In this document: positions 41,895 through 50,731 of the stretch, piece by piece
How the letters are laid out: every line of letters starts with the position of its first letter
Position numbering within the stretch: position 1 is the stretch's first letter
Source of the DNA: JABDIP01 sp965250245
GTDB lineage: Bacteria > Pseudomonadota > Alphaproteobacteria > DSM-16000 > Inquilinaceae
Assembly (NCBI GenBank): GCA_965250245.1
Contig: OZ252296.1
Coordinates: forward strand, 248,001 to 312,000
Length of the DNA: 64,000 nt
Reading direction: 5' to 3'
Notes under the pieces: generated by a model
What the model was told of the DNA's origin: nothing
Databases searched by the model: none
The model's input: only the letters and a program-made list of their open reading frames with translations
Made by a program: the position numbers and the translations under genes

Positions 41895-43658
41895 TTACCG
41901 CCCCATGCCGCCCAGCTTCCTGGGCGGCTCGGGCGGGTCGGAGACGTCGTCGGCGCTCTCGCCGGGGGGCTCGGCGAGGGCACGCCGGATCGCGCGATCC
42001 AGCATCTCCTGGGTGAAGGGCTTGAACAGGCAGGTCTCGCCCTTGGCGACCATGCGCTCCTTGGCAAGACGCCGGTTCTCGTATCCGGACATGTAGATGA
42101 CCGTGACGTCCGGGTGCCGTTGGGCGACCTGCCCGGCGAGCTCGGGCCCGGACAGGCCCGGCATCATCACGTCGGTCAGCAGCACGTCGATCTTGCCGCG
42201 CGCCTTGGCCAGGGTCGCCAGCGCCTCGTCGGCGCCGCCGGCGCAGTGCACCTCGTATCCCAGCTCCTCCAGGGCCAGGGTGGCGAAGTCGCGCACGGTC
42301 TGCTCGTCGTCGACCACCAGGATGGCGCCGCCCCGGGGTGCCAGGGGAAGATCGGCCTCCTTCTGTTCCGCATCGGCGATCGGCAGATAGATGGTGAAGG
42401 CCGAGCCCTTGCCGGGCAGGCTCTCCACCGTGACGATGCCGCCGGCCTGGCGCACGAAGCCATAGGTCGTCGCCAGGCCCAGCCCGGTGCCGTTGCCGTC
42501 CTCCTTGGTGGTGAAGAACGGCTCGAAGATCCGGGACATCACGGTGGCATCCATGCCAACGCCGGTGTCGGAGAGCGAGATCGCGGCATGCGGGCCCGGC
42601 CGGCAGCCCTTGTGGGCGGCGACGAAGCCGGCGTCCAGGGACACCGTCTTGCAGGCAAGCGAGAGCCGGCCGCCGTCCGGCATGGCGTCGCGGGCGTTCA
42701 GCGCAAGGTTGATGATCGCCTGCTCCAACTGCGACGGGTCGACCTCGACCAGCGCGTCGCCGCAATCCATGTCGAACGCGACCTCGATGCCGGTGGAGGC
42801 CAGCGACTCGATGATGCCCTTGACCGCGTCCACCGACTCGCCGATCTCGACGACCCGGGTCTCCATGGTCTGGCGCCGGCTGAAGGTCAGGATCTGCCGG
42901 GTCAGGTTGCCGCCCCGGCGCACGCCCAGAACCACTTCGGTCAGCAACTTGCCGATCCGCTCGCGATCGATCTTGGGCTGCTCCAGGCGTCGGCGGGCCA
43001 GCTCCGCGAAGCCGCCGACGGCGGTGAGGATGTTGTTGAACTCGTGCGCCAGGCCGCCGGCGAGCTGACCGATCGCCTCGATCTTCTGGGCGTGGCGCAG
43101 CGCCGCCTCGTGCCGCTTGACGTCGGTGATGTCGGTCAGGGTGCGAACCATGCCGCCGCCGACGGTGGAAAACTCGCTGACCCGGTACCAGCGATCGTCA
43201 TCGTGCAGGCGGTCCATCGGCAGGCCGGTGGCCAATGGCCGCCGCAGCTCGTCCTCGACCCAGGCATCCGCCTCGGCGTCCGACAGCGCGCCCGGGCCGC
43301 GCCGGGCGGCGGCGCGCAGGATATCCGTGCGCAGGGTGCCGGGAGACAGAAGGTCGGCGGTCAGCGCGTTGGCGCGGCGATAGGTCTCGTTGCACAGCAC
43401 CAGCCGGTCATCCCGGTCGAACAGGGCAAAGCCGGAATCCAGGCTCTCCAGACCGTCGATCGCCATGGCGAGGCGCTGGTCGGTCGTGCGGCCGTCGCCC
43501 GCGGTCGCGCGGCCCTGAAGCCAGCGGCGTGTCAGGAGAAGCGTTACGGCAAGGTTCAGTGCCAGCGCGGCGGCAATGATGATCCACGGAACGGAATCAA
43601 GGTTCGGCAAGTCAGTTCCCCAAGACACCGCGGGGAAGCCCCAGCCCGCGATATCCAA
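41895..43658 (-). CDS. Hybrid histidine kinase with C-terminal receiver
   Basis: About 587 residues. One TM helix near the start (IIIAAALALNLAVTLLL), then a PAS-like segment (LDSGFALFDRDDRLVLCNET). HisKA has GQLAGGLAHEFNNILTAVGG, the CckA/NtrB-like form with HEFNN. The ATPase domain has NLALNARDAM, DTGVGMDATV and GTGLGLATTYG. The receiver (about 465-580) has VVDDEQ, phospho-Asp in LLTDVMMPGLSG and Lys in LFKPFT. The start is uncertain: TTG at 43658 or GTG at 43628, neither with a strong ribosome-binding site. The layout is close to CckA, but it is shorter and has one TM, so I do not assign that name. Confidence 0.9.
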   Translation of the reverse strand: MDIAGWGFPAVSWGTDLPNLDSVPWIIIAAALALNLAVTLLLTRRWLQGRATAGDGRTTDQRLAMAIDGLESLDSGFALFDRDDRLVLCNETYRRANALTADLLSPGTLRTDILRAAARRGPGALSDAEADAWVEDELRRPLATGLPMDRLHDDDRWYRVSEFSTVGGGMVRTLTDITDVKRHEAALRHAQKIEAIGQLAGGLAHEFNNILTAVGGFAELARRRLEQPKIDRERIGKLLTEVVLGVRRGGNLTRQILTFSRRQTMETRVVEIGESVDAVKGIIESLASTGIEVAFDMDCGDALVEVDPSQLEQAIINLALNARDAMPDGGRLSLACKTVSLDAGFVAAHKGCRPGPHAAISLSDTGVGMDATVMSRIFEPFFTTKEDGNGTGLGLATTYGFVRQAGGIVTVESLPGKGSAFTIYLPIADAEQKEADLPLAPRGGAILVVDDEQTVRDFATLALEELGYEVHCAGGADEALATLAKARGKIDVLLTDVMMPGLSGPELAGQVAQRHPDVTVIYMSGYENRRLAKERMVAKGETCLFKPFTQEMLDRAIRRALAEPPGESADDVSDPPEPPRKLGGMGR

Positions 43659-43719
43659 TGGGATAGCCCGTGCTGCTTTAAAAAAGCCTGAAAACTGTAT
43701 TGAATTTTAGTGAGTTCAA

Positions 43720-44754
43720 CTAATTCGATTGTTTTATCAATTCGTGCTTCTTCAGGTAGCCGCGGAGCTGGTGGTAGGTCATGCCGACGAAATCCGCGGT
43801 CTGGCGCTGATTGAAGCGGTTCGCCTCATAGCTTTCCGCCAACAGGCCGCGCTCGAACGCGCGAACCCGGGACACAAGATCGAACGGCCTGTCCGGCGTG
43901 GCGGATGGCGACGCAATCTGCGTCGCCGGCTCGGCCGGCGTGTCCGGGGCCGGGTCTCCGCCCGGGCGGAACGGGGAGTCGAACGGGTCCAGCACGATCG
44001 CGGTGATCGGCTCGTCCAGGCGCGGTGCGCGGTGCACCGCCCGCTCCACCACGTTCTTCAGCTCGCGCACATTGCCGGGCCAGGCGTGCCCGGCCAGCCG
44101 GTCCAGCGCCGCCGGCGCGAAGCCGGCGAAGCTGCTGCCGCCGATCTCGCTGGCCATGGCCAGTGCGAAATGGTCGGCCAGCAGCGGGATGTCGTCGGGC
44201 CGCGCGCGCAGCGGCGGCAGGGTCAGCACGTCGAAGGCCAGCCGGTCCAGCAGGTCGGCCCGGAAGCGGCCACGGTCCACCTGCCGGGGCAGGTCCAGAT
44301 TGGTGGCGCCGATGACCCGCACGTCGACGGTCTGGGTGGCGCTGCCGCCGACCCGCTCGAACTCGCCATATTCGATGACCCGGAGGATCTTCTCCTGCAC
44401 CCGCATCGAGGCGTTGGCGATTTCGTCCAGGAACAGGGTGCCGCCATCGGCCCGCTCGAACCGGCCGACATGGCGGCGCACCGCACCGGTGAAGGCGCCG
44501 GCCTCGTGGCCGAACAACTCGCTGTCCAGCAGGTCTTCCGACAGGCTGGCACAGTTCACTTTAACGAAGCTGCGCTCCCAGCGCTGCGACAGGAAGTGGA
44601 GGCGGGCGGCGATCAACTCCTTGCCCGTCCCGCGCTCGCCGATCACCAGGACCGGGCGCTCGGTCGGCGCGACCCCCGATACCTGTTCCAGCAGGTCGAC
44701 GAAGCACCGGGCTTCGCCCAGCAGCGGGGGCAATTCGCCTTGTCGATCAACCAT
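43720..44754 (-). CDS. pspF: Sigma-54 activator PspF
   Basis: 344 residues, no N-terminal receiver, as in PspF. Walker A is VIGERGTGKELIAARLHFLS, the sigma-54 contact loop is EAGAFTGAVRRH, Walker B is GGTLFLDEIANAS, and the C-terminal HTH is in NQRQTADFVGMTYHQLRGYL. A Pro/Ala linker of about 35 residues lies before the HTH, longer than in E. coli. The start is the ATG giving MVDRQGELPPLLG. It is divergent from the psp operon and should activate the sigma-54 promoter at 44884 unless held by PspA. Confidence 0.95.
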   Translation of the reverse strand: MVDRQGELPPLLGEARCFVDLLEQVSGVAPTERPVLVIGERGTGKELIAARLHFLSQRWERSFVKVNCASLSEDLLDSELFGHEAGAFTGAVRRHVGRFERADGGTLFLDEIANASMRVQEKILRVIEYGEFERVGGSATQTVDVRVIGATNLDLPRQVDRGRFRADLLDRLAFDVLTLPPLRARPDDIPLLADHFALAMASEIGGSSFAGFAPAALDRLAGHAWPGNVRELKNVVERAVHRAPRLDEPITAIVLDPFDSPFRPGGDPAPDTPAEPATQIASPSATPDRPFDLVSRVRAFERGLLAESYEANRFNQRQTADFVGMTYHQLRGYLKKHELIKQSN

Positions 44755-44765
44755 GGTCAAAACAG

Positions 44766-44812
44766 CGAGCTAATAGCCTAATACACAAATAAGTAGCTAT
44801 TTTAGCTAGTCA
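44766..44812. promoter_or_regulatory. Candidate PspF upstream activation sites
   Basis: A strikingly A+T-rich stretch between the divergent pspF and psp operons. It includes two TAGCTA palindromes, at 44794 and 44803, and a further GCTAATAGC at 44769. Position 70-120 bp upstream of the sigma-54 promoter, and next to the pspF start, fits enhancer sites that also autoregulate pspF in enterobacteria. Confidence 0.5.
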
Positions 44813-44883
44813 CTTCAACAGCCAAATGCCGCCCTCTTAGAATTGTATGCGAAAAATCAATGGGTTGGGGACGATCCGGATAT

Positions 44884-44898
44884 TGGCACGCCGAGTGC
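44884..44898 (+). promoter_or_regulatory. Sigma-54 promoter of the psp operon
   Basis: TGGCAC-N5-GTGC, preceded by T and followed by A, against the consensus TGGCAC-N5-TTGC. The GG and GC dinucleotides are 10 bp apart as required. It lies 62 bp before the first start codon, facing the operon, with pspF divergent upstream. Confidence 0.85.
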
Positions 44899-44960
44899 AA
44901 TGTGAATGGCAAGCCGGCCGTCAGGGTCGGACCGATGATTCGAATTCCGAGGAGGTCTCA

Positions 44961-45131
44961 ATGAGTTTGCAGGATGAATCCCGAAACGAGCGGCGCGAGG
45001 ACGACCTGAGCCAGCTTTGGAGCGAGGCGCAGGCGCAGGCCCGCCGGTTCTGGGCCTATCTGCGCTCGCGGCCCTCGGAGTGCTGGGCGTTCTTCGCCGC
45101 CGGCCTGGTGATCGGCCTGTTCATCGGCTGA
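44961..45131 (+). CDS. 56-residue membrane protein leading the psp operon
   Basis: Starts MSLQDESRNERREDDLSQLW behind a near-perfect GAGGAGGT ribosome-binding site. A polar amphipathic part is followed by SRPSECWAFFAAGLVIGLFI, a single C-terminal membrane anchor with Gly spacing. The end resembles the tail anchor of the ElaB/YqjD (DUF883) family, which ties ribosomes or stress proteins to the inner membrane. As first gene after the sigma-54 promoter it is expected to be strongly induced with PspA. It is not part of the classical psp set; a role as PspA membrane partner is inferred. Confidence 0.78.
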   Translation: MSLQDESRNERREDDLSQLWSEAQAQARRFWAYLRSRPSECWAFFAAGLVIGLFIG

Positions 45132-45180
45132 CCCGCGGCAACCGCTCCCAACGGCGCCCCCAACAACAAGGACCTATGAC

Positions 45181-45936
45181 ATGGGTGTTTTTTCCAGACT
45201 GACCGACATCATCAACTCCAACCTGAACGCCATGCTGGACCGGGCGGAGGAGCCGGAGAAGATCGTCCGGCTGATCATCCAGGAGATGGAGGACACGCTG
45301 GTCGAGGTGCGCAGCGCCGCGGCGAAGTCGATCGCCGAGAAGAAGGAGCTGATGCGCAAGGTCGGTCAGTTCGAGGCGGCTCAGGCCGACTGGGAGGCCA
45401 AGGCCGAGCTGGCGATCACCAAGGGCCGCGAGGACCTGGCCAAGGGCGCGTTGATCGCCAAGACCCGCGCGGCGGAGACGGTCGAGGCGCTGAAGCGAGA
45501 GCTGACCATCATCGACGAGGCCCTGGACAAGTCCAAGGACGACATGGAGAAGCTCCAGGCCAAGCTGACCGAGGCGAAAAACAAGCAGAAGGGCCTCGAG
45601 ATCCGGCGCAAATCCGCGCACGACCGGCTGCGCATGCGCACCCAGCTGCATGACGGGCGGATCGACGACGCGCTCGGCCGCTACGAGTACATCGAGCGCA
45701 AGCTTGACGAGCTCGAGGGGCAGGTCGAGGCTTTCGATCTCGGCAGCGGCAAGAAGAGCCTGGCCGAGGAGTTCTCGGATCTGGAGGCGGAGTCGGCGGT
45801 GGAGCGCGAGCTGGCGGAGCTGAAGTCCCGCATGACCAAGCGCCCGGCGCGGCGCTCCGGCGAGCCGGCCGAGCTGAAGGCCGACATCGCCAAGCGGTCG
45901 TCCAAGCGCAGCGATGAGCAGACGGACGAGTCGTAA
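45181..45936 (+). CDS. pspA: Phage shock protein A
   Basis: 251 residues, an ESCRT-III/IM30-like protein. It starts MGVFSRLTDIINSNLNAMLD, the amphipathic membrane-binding helix, then EEPEKIVRLIIQEMEDTLVE, followed by long coiled coils to about residue 215. The C-terminus has an extra Arg/Lys/Ser-rich tail (about 215-251) beyond the 222-residue E. coli form. It binds stressed inner membrane and inhibits PspF. It is followed directly by pspB, with stop and start sharing one base. Confidence 0.97.
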   Translation: MGVFSRLTDIINSNLNAMLDRAEEPEKIVRLIIQEMEDTLVEVRSAAAKSIAEKKELMRKVGQFEAAQADWEAKAELAITKGREDLAKGALIAKTRAAETVEALKRELTIIDEALDKSKDDMEKLQAKLTEAKNKQKGLEIRRKSAHDRLRMRTQLHDGRIDDALGRYEYIERKLDELEGQVEAFDLGSGKKSLAEEFSDLEAESAVERELAELKSRMTKRPARRSGEPAELKADIAKRSSKRSDEQTDES

Positions 45937-46166
45937 TGCCGGGGTTTCTGGAAGTGCCGCTGATCCTCTTCCTGGTGATCGTGGCGCCGCTGTGGCTGCT
46001 GCTGCACTACATCAACCGCTGGCGGTCCACCAAGACCCTGTCGGCCGAGGATGAGCGCATGCTGGCCGATCTGTGGCAGAGCGCCAAGCGCATGGAGAGC
46101 CGCATCGAGACTCTTGAGACCATCCTGGACGCCGAGGCGCCGGGCTGGCGGGGGCGACAGAAATGA
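45936..46166 (+). CDS. pspB: Phage shock protein B
   Basis: 76 residues. One N-terminal TM helix (VPLILFLVIVAPLWLLLHYI) precedes a cytoplasmic part with the conserved DERMLADLWQSAKRMESRIE and the ETLETILDAEAPGWR segment. It helps PspC release PspF from PspA. Its start overlaps the pspA stop by one base and its end overlaps pspC by 4 bases, so it is translationally coupled. Confidence 0.95.
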   Translation: MPGFLEVPLILFLVIVAPLWLLLHYINRWRSTKTLSAEDERMLADLWQSAKRMESRIETLETILDAEAPGWRGRQK

Positions 46167-46567
46167 CCCGGGACGACCACTCCTTCCGATCGGTGAACCC
46201 GCACCGGCTCCACCGCGACACCGAAAACGGCATCCTGTTCGGGGTCTGTGCCGGGCTGGCGGACTATTTCGGGATCGAGGCCTGGAAGATTCGCGCCGCG
46301 GCGGTGCTGTTGCTCTTCTTCTTCCCGCCCTGGGCGGTGATCAGCTATCTCGCCGCCTCGATCTTCGTGCCGCGGCGCCCGGAGCGCCGGCCCTATCGCA
46401 GTCGAGACGAGGAGGAGTTCTGGCGCTCGGTTTCCGGCCGTCCGGAACAGACCTTCTCGACCCTGCGCTATCGGTTCCGCGCCCTGGAGGAGCGGTTGGC
46501 CGGGCTGGAACGCCACGTCACCTCCGATGAGTTCAAGCTGAACCGCGCCTTCCGCGACATCGAATAA
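46163..46567 (+). CDS. pspC: Phage shock protein C
   Basis: 134 residues with the PspC domain: NGILFGVCAGLADYFGIEAW, TM helix AAAVLLLFFFPPWAVISYLA, then FVPRRPE. The cytoplasmic tail has RYRFRALEERLAGLERHV, which matches the leucine-zipper-like end of PspC. It senses membrane stress with PspB. Last recognised gene of the operon. Confidence 0.95.
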   Translation: MTRDDHSFRSVNPHRLHRDTENGILFGVCAGLADYFGIEAWKIRAAAVLLLFFFPPWAVISYLAASIFVPRRPERRPYRSRDEEEFWRSVSGRPEQTFSTLRYRFRALEERLAGLERHVTSDEFKLNRAFRDIE

Positions 46568-46650
46568 CCCCGCCAGGAACGGCGTTCCCAAAGAACGGCT
46601 TACGACCACCGGGCGGCCGGCCGCGGCCGCCCCGACAGGAGAGGTTTGCC

Positions 46651-47802
46651 ATGTGCCAGGTCTTCGATCCCGCCCATCCCGTTGCCGGCCTCCGCACCAG
46701 CGCCTGGCCCGACGACCCCCACGGCCGCTACGCCGGCACGCTCTGCAAGGACGGCCGCGACCTTGCCTTCGCGATGACCCTGGAGGTGCACCGCGACGGC
46801 CTGTCAGCGACCCTGGACGTACCGGCGCTCGGCGTGGTCGGCGCCCCGTTCACCGTGGCCGCCTATGAGCCGCCGACCATCGTGCTCGGCATGTCCGGGG
46901 GCCGGGACGCGGTGCATGCCTGGTCCGGCGTGGTGGACGGCGACCGGATCGCCGGCGAATGGCAGGGCGGCGGTTTGGCCGCGTCCTTCGAGATGACCCG
47001 CTGCCCCATCGAGCCTGCGCCATTCACGGTGCAGGACATGGCCTGGTCGGGTGACGCCGGACGGCTGTCCGGATCGCTGATCCGGCCGCTGGGCGTTGGG
47101 CCCCACCCGGCCGCCCTGCACATGCCGGCGACCGACGCCTCGAGCCGCGAGGAGGCCCGCTTCCTGGCCCAGTTCCTGGCCCGTCACGGCGTTGCGTCCC
47201 TGATCGTCGATGCGCCGGGCGTCGGGCGTTCGACCGGCAGCGGGTATGGCGGCAACCTGGACACGTGCGCCCGTGACACGGTTGCCGGGGTGCGGCTGCT
47301 GCGGCAGGCCGATGGCATCGATCCCGCCCGCATCGGCCTGGTGGCCGGCGGGCCGGGCGCCCTGGCCGCGCCGGTCGCCGCCTGCCTTCTGGGCGATCCG
47401 GCCTTCGTCGTCCTGCGCTCCGCTCCGCTGGTCCCGGCAACCGAGCCGTGGCGGCTCACCCGACCGCACGGCCTCTGGGAGGAGGGCGCCGCGCCTTCCG
47501 ATCGCCTGGATGGGCGTTTCCAGCCGGCGACACTCCTGGCCGCGCTCGACACGCCGGTCCTGGCCTTCTACGGCGAGCGGGACCGCAGCCTGCGGGCCCT
47601 GCACTGCGCCGAGACGCTGGTCGACCTGCGCCGGGCCCACGGCAGCGACGTCACGGTGCATGTGTTCCCGGATGCCGATCACGGCCTGATCCAGCGGCCG
47701 CCGGCGACGGCCGCCTTCGATTGGCCGCGCCTGCCGGCCGGCTACCTGCCCGCTCTGGCGGCATGGATGCAGACGCGGGTGTTGCACCGGGCGGCTGCCT
47801 GA
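46651..47802 (+). CDS. Alpha/beta-hydrolase-like protein lacking the nucleophile Ser
   Basis: 383 residues. The first 120 residues are a beta-rich domain (AFAMTLEVHRDGLSATLDVP) of the kind found before some peptidase-like hydrolases. The rest has the alpha/beta-hydrolase layout: VASLIVDAPGVGRSTGSGYG, the elbow region IGLVAGGPGALAAP, and the late DADHGLIQ with His. At the elbow the usual GxSxG reads GGPGA, so no nucleophilic Ser is present. A Ser-poor variant could be inactive or use another mechanism. Its signal peptide is absent. It starts 83 bp after pspC and might be read through from the psp operon, but nothing proves that. Confidence 0.78.
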   Translation: MCQVFDPAHPVAGLRTSAWPDDPHGRYAGTLCKDGRDLAFAMTLEVHRDGLSATLDVPALGVVGAPFTVAAYEPPTIVLGMSGGRDAVHAWSGVVDGDRIAGEWQGGGLAASFEMTRCPIEPAPFTVQDMAWSGDAGRLSGSLIRPLGVGPHPAALHMPATDASSREEARFLAQFLARHGVASLIVDAPGVGRSTGSGYGGNLDTCARDTVAGVRLLRQADGIDPARIGLVAGGPGALAAPVAACLLGDPAFVVLRSAPLVPATEPWRLTRPHGLWEEGAAPSDRLDGRFQPATLLAALDTPVLAFYGERDRSLRALHCAETLVDLRRAHGSDVTVHVFPDADHGLIQRPPATAAFDWPRLPAGYLPALAAWMQTRVLHRAAA

Positions 47803-47903
47803 GCTCCGTCTCACGGGACCGTGTCGGGCATCTTGCCGGTCATGCTCCATATGCCGGATAGTCGGTCCGTACCGACCCACATCCCGGTCGAATGGAGCAA
47901 GCG

Positions 47904-48569
47904 ATGGCGGAACTGAACGCGGATCTGTCCCAGCGCGTCGTGGTCAGCACGGCAACGATGGACTGGCAGGAAAGCCCCAGCCCCAATGTGCTGCGAAAGC
48001 GCCTGGACCTGATCGGCCCGCCGGAGGCCGGCCGCGTGACCTCGGTGGTGCAGTACAGGCCGGACAGCCGGTTCCCGTCCCACCCGCATCCGGACGGCGA
48101 GGAGATCCTGGTGCTGGAAGGCGTGTTCTGCGACGAGCATGGCCGCTACCCGGCCGGCACCTATCTGCTGAACCCCGAGGGATTCAGTCACGCGCCCTTC
48201 TCCGACGAGGGCTGCGTGCTGTTCGTCAAGCTGCGGCAGTACCCCGGCACCGAACGCCGACAGGTCACGATCGACACCAACAGCGCCGAATGGCAGATCG
48301 GCGGCCCCGGCCGCGAGGTGCTGCCGCTCTATGGCGAGGACGGCTATCCGGAGGGCATCCGGCTGGTCCGCCTGGCGCCGGGCACGGAGGTGCCGGAACA
48401 CGACCATCCCGGCGGCGAAGAGGTCTTCGTCCTGGAGGGCGGCATCGAGGACGAGGACGGCACGTACGGCAAGGGCGACTGGCTGCGCTCACCGCCTGGC
48501 AGCCGGCACAGCGTCCGCAGCGAGCAGGGCTGCCTGATGTATGTGAAGGTCGGGCACCTGGAGTCTTAG
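47904..48569 (+). CDS. ChrR-like double-cupin protein
   Basis: 221 residues with two cupin barrels. Cupin 1 has SHPHPDGEEILVLEGVFCDE and GFSHAPFSDEGC. Cupin 2 has EHDHPGGEEVFVLEGGIEDE and GSRHSVRSEQGC. Each keeps the HxH...E...H metal-binding set. The pattern is that of the ChrR cupin domain of anti-sigma factors, but the N-terminal zinc anti-sigma domain is missing and no ECF sigma gene is near. The ATG at 47904 is preferred over that at 47892 because GGAG lies 6 bp before it. Role unknown; a metalloenzyme or a small-molecule sensor is possible. Confidence 0.87.
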   Translation: MAELNADLSQRVVVSTATMDWQESPSPNVLRKRLDLIGPPEAGRVTSVVQYRPDSRFPSHPHPDGEEILVLEGVFCDEHGRYPAGTYLLNPEGFSHAPFSDEGCVLFVKLRQYPGTERRQVTIDTNSAEWQIGGPGREVLPLYGEDGYPEGIRLVRLAPGTEVPEHDHPGGEEVFVLEGGIEDEDGTYGKGDWLRSPPGSRHSVRSEQGCLMYVKVGHLES

Positions 48570-48602
48570 GGCGGCAGGCCGGCCGGGTCGACGCTAAACG
48601 TT

Positions 48603-49673
48603 CTAAATCGGCTTGGCTGCGGGCCGGTCGGCCAGGACGCTGGCCAGCCAATCATCATAGGCCGCGTTCGGCACGAGCGCGACGATCGAGCCGCCGAAGC
48701 CGCCGCCGGTGAGGCGGGCGCCGATCGCGCCGTGGCGCTGTGCCGACTCGGCCAGCGCGTCGATCTCGGGGATCGAGACCTCGTAGTCGTCGCGCTGGGA
48801 CCGGTGGCTGTCGTTCATCAGGGTGCCGAAGGTGGCGACGTCGCCGGCCCTGAGCGCCGCCACGCCGTCGAGCACCCGCTGGTTCTCGGTCACCACGTGG
48901 CGGGCGCGGCGGTTGAGCGGGTCCGGCAGGGCCGCGATACGGTCGAGATCGTCAGGGCCTAGGGCGCGCAGGCTCGGCACGTCCAGGACCTTGCAGGCCG
49001 CCTCGCATTCCTGGCGCCGCGTGTTGTAGCCGCCCTCGGTCAGCTTGTGCGCCACACCGCAATGGATGATCGCCACCCGCTCCTCGGTGGGCAGCGGAAC
49101 CAGATCGGTCGACAGGTCACGTGTGTCCAGGAACAGGGCCATGCCCGGCGTGCCCAGCGACGAGACCATCTGGTCCATGATGCCGCATTGCATGCCGACA
49201 TAGCCGTTCTCCGCCTCCTGACCCAGCTTGGCGATCGTCACGTCGTCGATGTCGATCTGCAGCAGCGCGCGCACCGCCCGCAGCACCGAGACCTCCAGCG
49301 CGGCGGAGGAGGAGATGCCGGCCCCCATCGGCACGTCGCTGTCGATGGCCAGCCGCATCGGCGGGACCGCGATGCCCTGCTGCGCCAGCACCGAGACGCT
49401 GCCCAGGGCATAGTCGGTCCAGTCGCCGCGCCGGGGTTCGCCCAGCCGGCGCTCGGCGGATTCGCCGAACTGTTCCGCATGCATGGTCAGCGTGCCGCCG
49501 GGCGCGCCCTTGTCGGCGCCGGCCTCGACCACGGTGCGGTAGGCCAGCGGCGTGGGCAGCACGAAGCCGTCATTGTAGTCGGTGTGCTCGCCCAGCAGGT
49601 TGGCCCGGGCCGGGGCCTCGGCCACCACGTCGGGATCGGCGTCGAAGACGCGCCGGAAGACGCCGTCGCTCAT
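48603..49673 (-). CDS. galK: Galactokinase
   Basis: 356 residues of the GHMP kinase family. The galactokinase signature is in ARANLLGEHTDYNDGFVLPT, the ATP loop in MGAGISSSAALEVS, and the third motif in GARLTGGGFGGSIVALV. It phosphorylates galactose at O1. Its start overlaps the galT stop by 4 bases (ATGA). It is the last gene of a beta-galactosidase operon. No epimerase galE is in the window. Confidence 0.96.
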   Translation of the reverse strand: MSDGVFRRVFDADPDVVAEAPARANLLGEHTDYNDGFVLPTPLAYRTVVEAGADKGAPGGTLTMHAEQFGESAERRLGEPRRGDWTDYALGSVSVLAQQGIAVPPMRLAIDSDVPMGAGISSSAALEVSVLRAVRALLQIDIDDVTIAKLGQEAENGYVGMQCGIMDQMVSSLGTPGMALFLDTRDLSTDLVPLPTEERVAIIHCGVAHKLTEGGYNTRRQECEAACKVLDVPSLRALGPDDLDRIAALPDPLNRRARHVVTENQRVLDGVAALRAGDVATFGTLMNDSHRSQRDDYEVSIPEIDALAESAQRHGAIGARLTGGGFGGSIVALVPNAAYDDWLASVLADRPAAKPI

Positions 49674-50731
49674 GCCGGTGCTGTGTCCCGCAGCCGGGCC
49701 GCCGTGTCCTCCGGCAGCGCGTCGACCAGGAAGGCGCCGCCGGCCTGCTCGACGCCGGCCAGGTATTTCAGCTTCTCCGCCGTGCGCAGCGGCGGGTAGA
49801 ACTGGGTGTGGAAGTGGAAGGTCTTCTCCTCGCCCTTCGGGGCCGCGTGCAGCGACATGATGTAGGGGAAGGAGCGGTCGAACAAGCCGTCATAGCGGGT
49901 GACCAGCTCGCCCAGCAGCGAGGCGTAGTCGCTGATCTCCTCAGCCGTCATCTCCCAGGGGCCGGCCAGCGGCCGGCGCGGCGCGATCCAGACCTCGTAG
50001 GGGAAGCGCGCGAAGGGCGGCACGAAGGCCACCATGCTGTCGCGGGCGCAGACCGTGTAGGCGTCGCCCATGCGGTCCAGCAGTCGGGCCAGCGCCGGAC
50101 CCTCGCGGAACGTCGCGGCAGCCGCCTGCTGCACCGTCGGCACCCAGGGGAAGGCGTAGATCTGGCCATGCGGGTGGTGCAGGGTGACGCCGACCTCCTC
50201 GCCCTTGTTCTCGAAGGGCAGGACGCATTGCACATGCGGCTGACCGAGCAGGTCGGTGTAGCGGTCAGCCCAGGCATGGACCAGCAGCTCGCGGCGCGCC
50301 TGGGTCAGGCCGGCCAGATCGCCCTGATGCGCCGGCGTGAACACCAGCACCTCGCAGGTGCCTCGCGCCGCCGTCGTCTCCACCGGCAGGTCCGGGGCGC
50401 TGGCCGCCTCGGCATGGAAGCCCGGAAAGCGGTTCTCGAACACCGCCACCTCGAAATCGGCGAACGGGATCTCGCCGGCAAAGCCGCCGGGCTGCGTCGG
50501 GCAGAGCGGGCAGTATTCCGCCGGCGGCTTGAAGGTGCGGGCCTGGCGATGGGCGGCGTAGGTCACCCATTCGCGGCGGAAAGGATGCCAGCGGCTGTGC
50601 GGGTCCGGCGGCGGGACCGGCTCGATCTCGACGGTCGGCTCGAGCGTGTGGGGCTCCCAGCCATAGAGGTAGAGATTGCGGCCATCGGCTTTGCGGTGAT
50701 GGCGGCGATGCGGTGTCTTGGCCTCGGTCAT
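49670..50731 (-). CDS. galT: Galactose-1-phosphate uridylyltransferase
   Basis: 353 residues. The catalytic His lies in VTLHHPHGQIYAFPWVP (HPH). Zinc-site Cys are in YCPLCPTQPGG, and the C-terminal metal His are in FHFHTQFYPPLR. It exchanges UMP between UDP-glucose and galactose-1-phosphate. Its start overlaps the beta-galactosidase stop by 4 bases and it overlaps galK the same way, so three genes are translationally coupled. Confidence 0.96.
   Translation of the reverse strand: MTEAKTPHRRHHRKADGRNLYLYGWEPHTLEPTVEIEPVPPPDPHSRWHPFRREWVTYAAHRQARTFKPPAEYCPLCPTQPGGFAGEIPFADFEVAVFENRFPGFHAEAASAPDLPVETTAARGTCEVLVFTPAHQGDLAGLTQARRELLVHAWADRYTDLLGQPHVQCVLPFENKGEEVGVTLHHPHGQIYAFPWVPTVQQAAAATFREGPALARLLDRMGDAYTVCARDSMVAFVPPFARFPYEVWIAPRRPLAGPWEMTAEEISDYASLLGELVTRYDGLFDRSFPYIMSLHAAPKGEEKTFHFHTQFYPPLRTAEKLKYLAGVEQAGGAFLVDALPEDTAARLRDTAPA

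Noticed and set aside
41895..43658. Naming the hybrid kinase CckA
   Set aside because: The HEFNN motif and C-terminal receiver fit, but it is short, has one TM helix and lies beside another kinase rather than in a CckA context.
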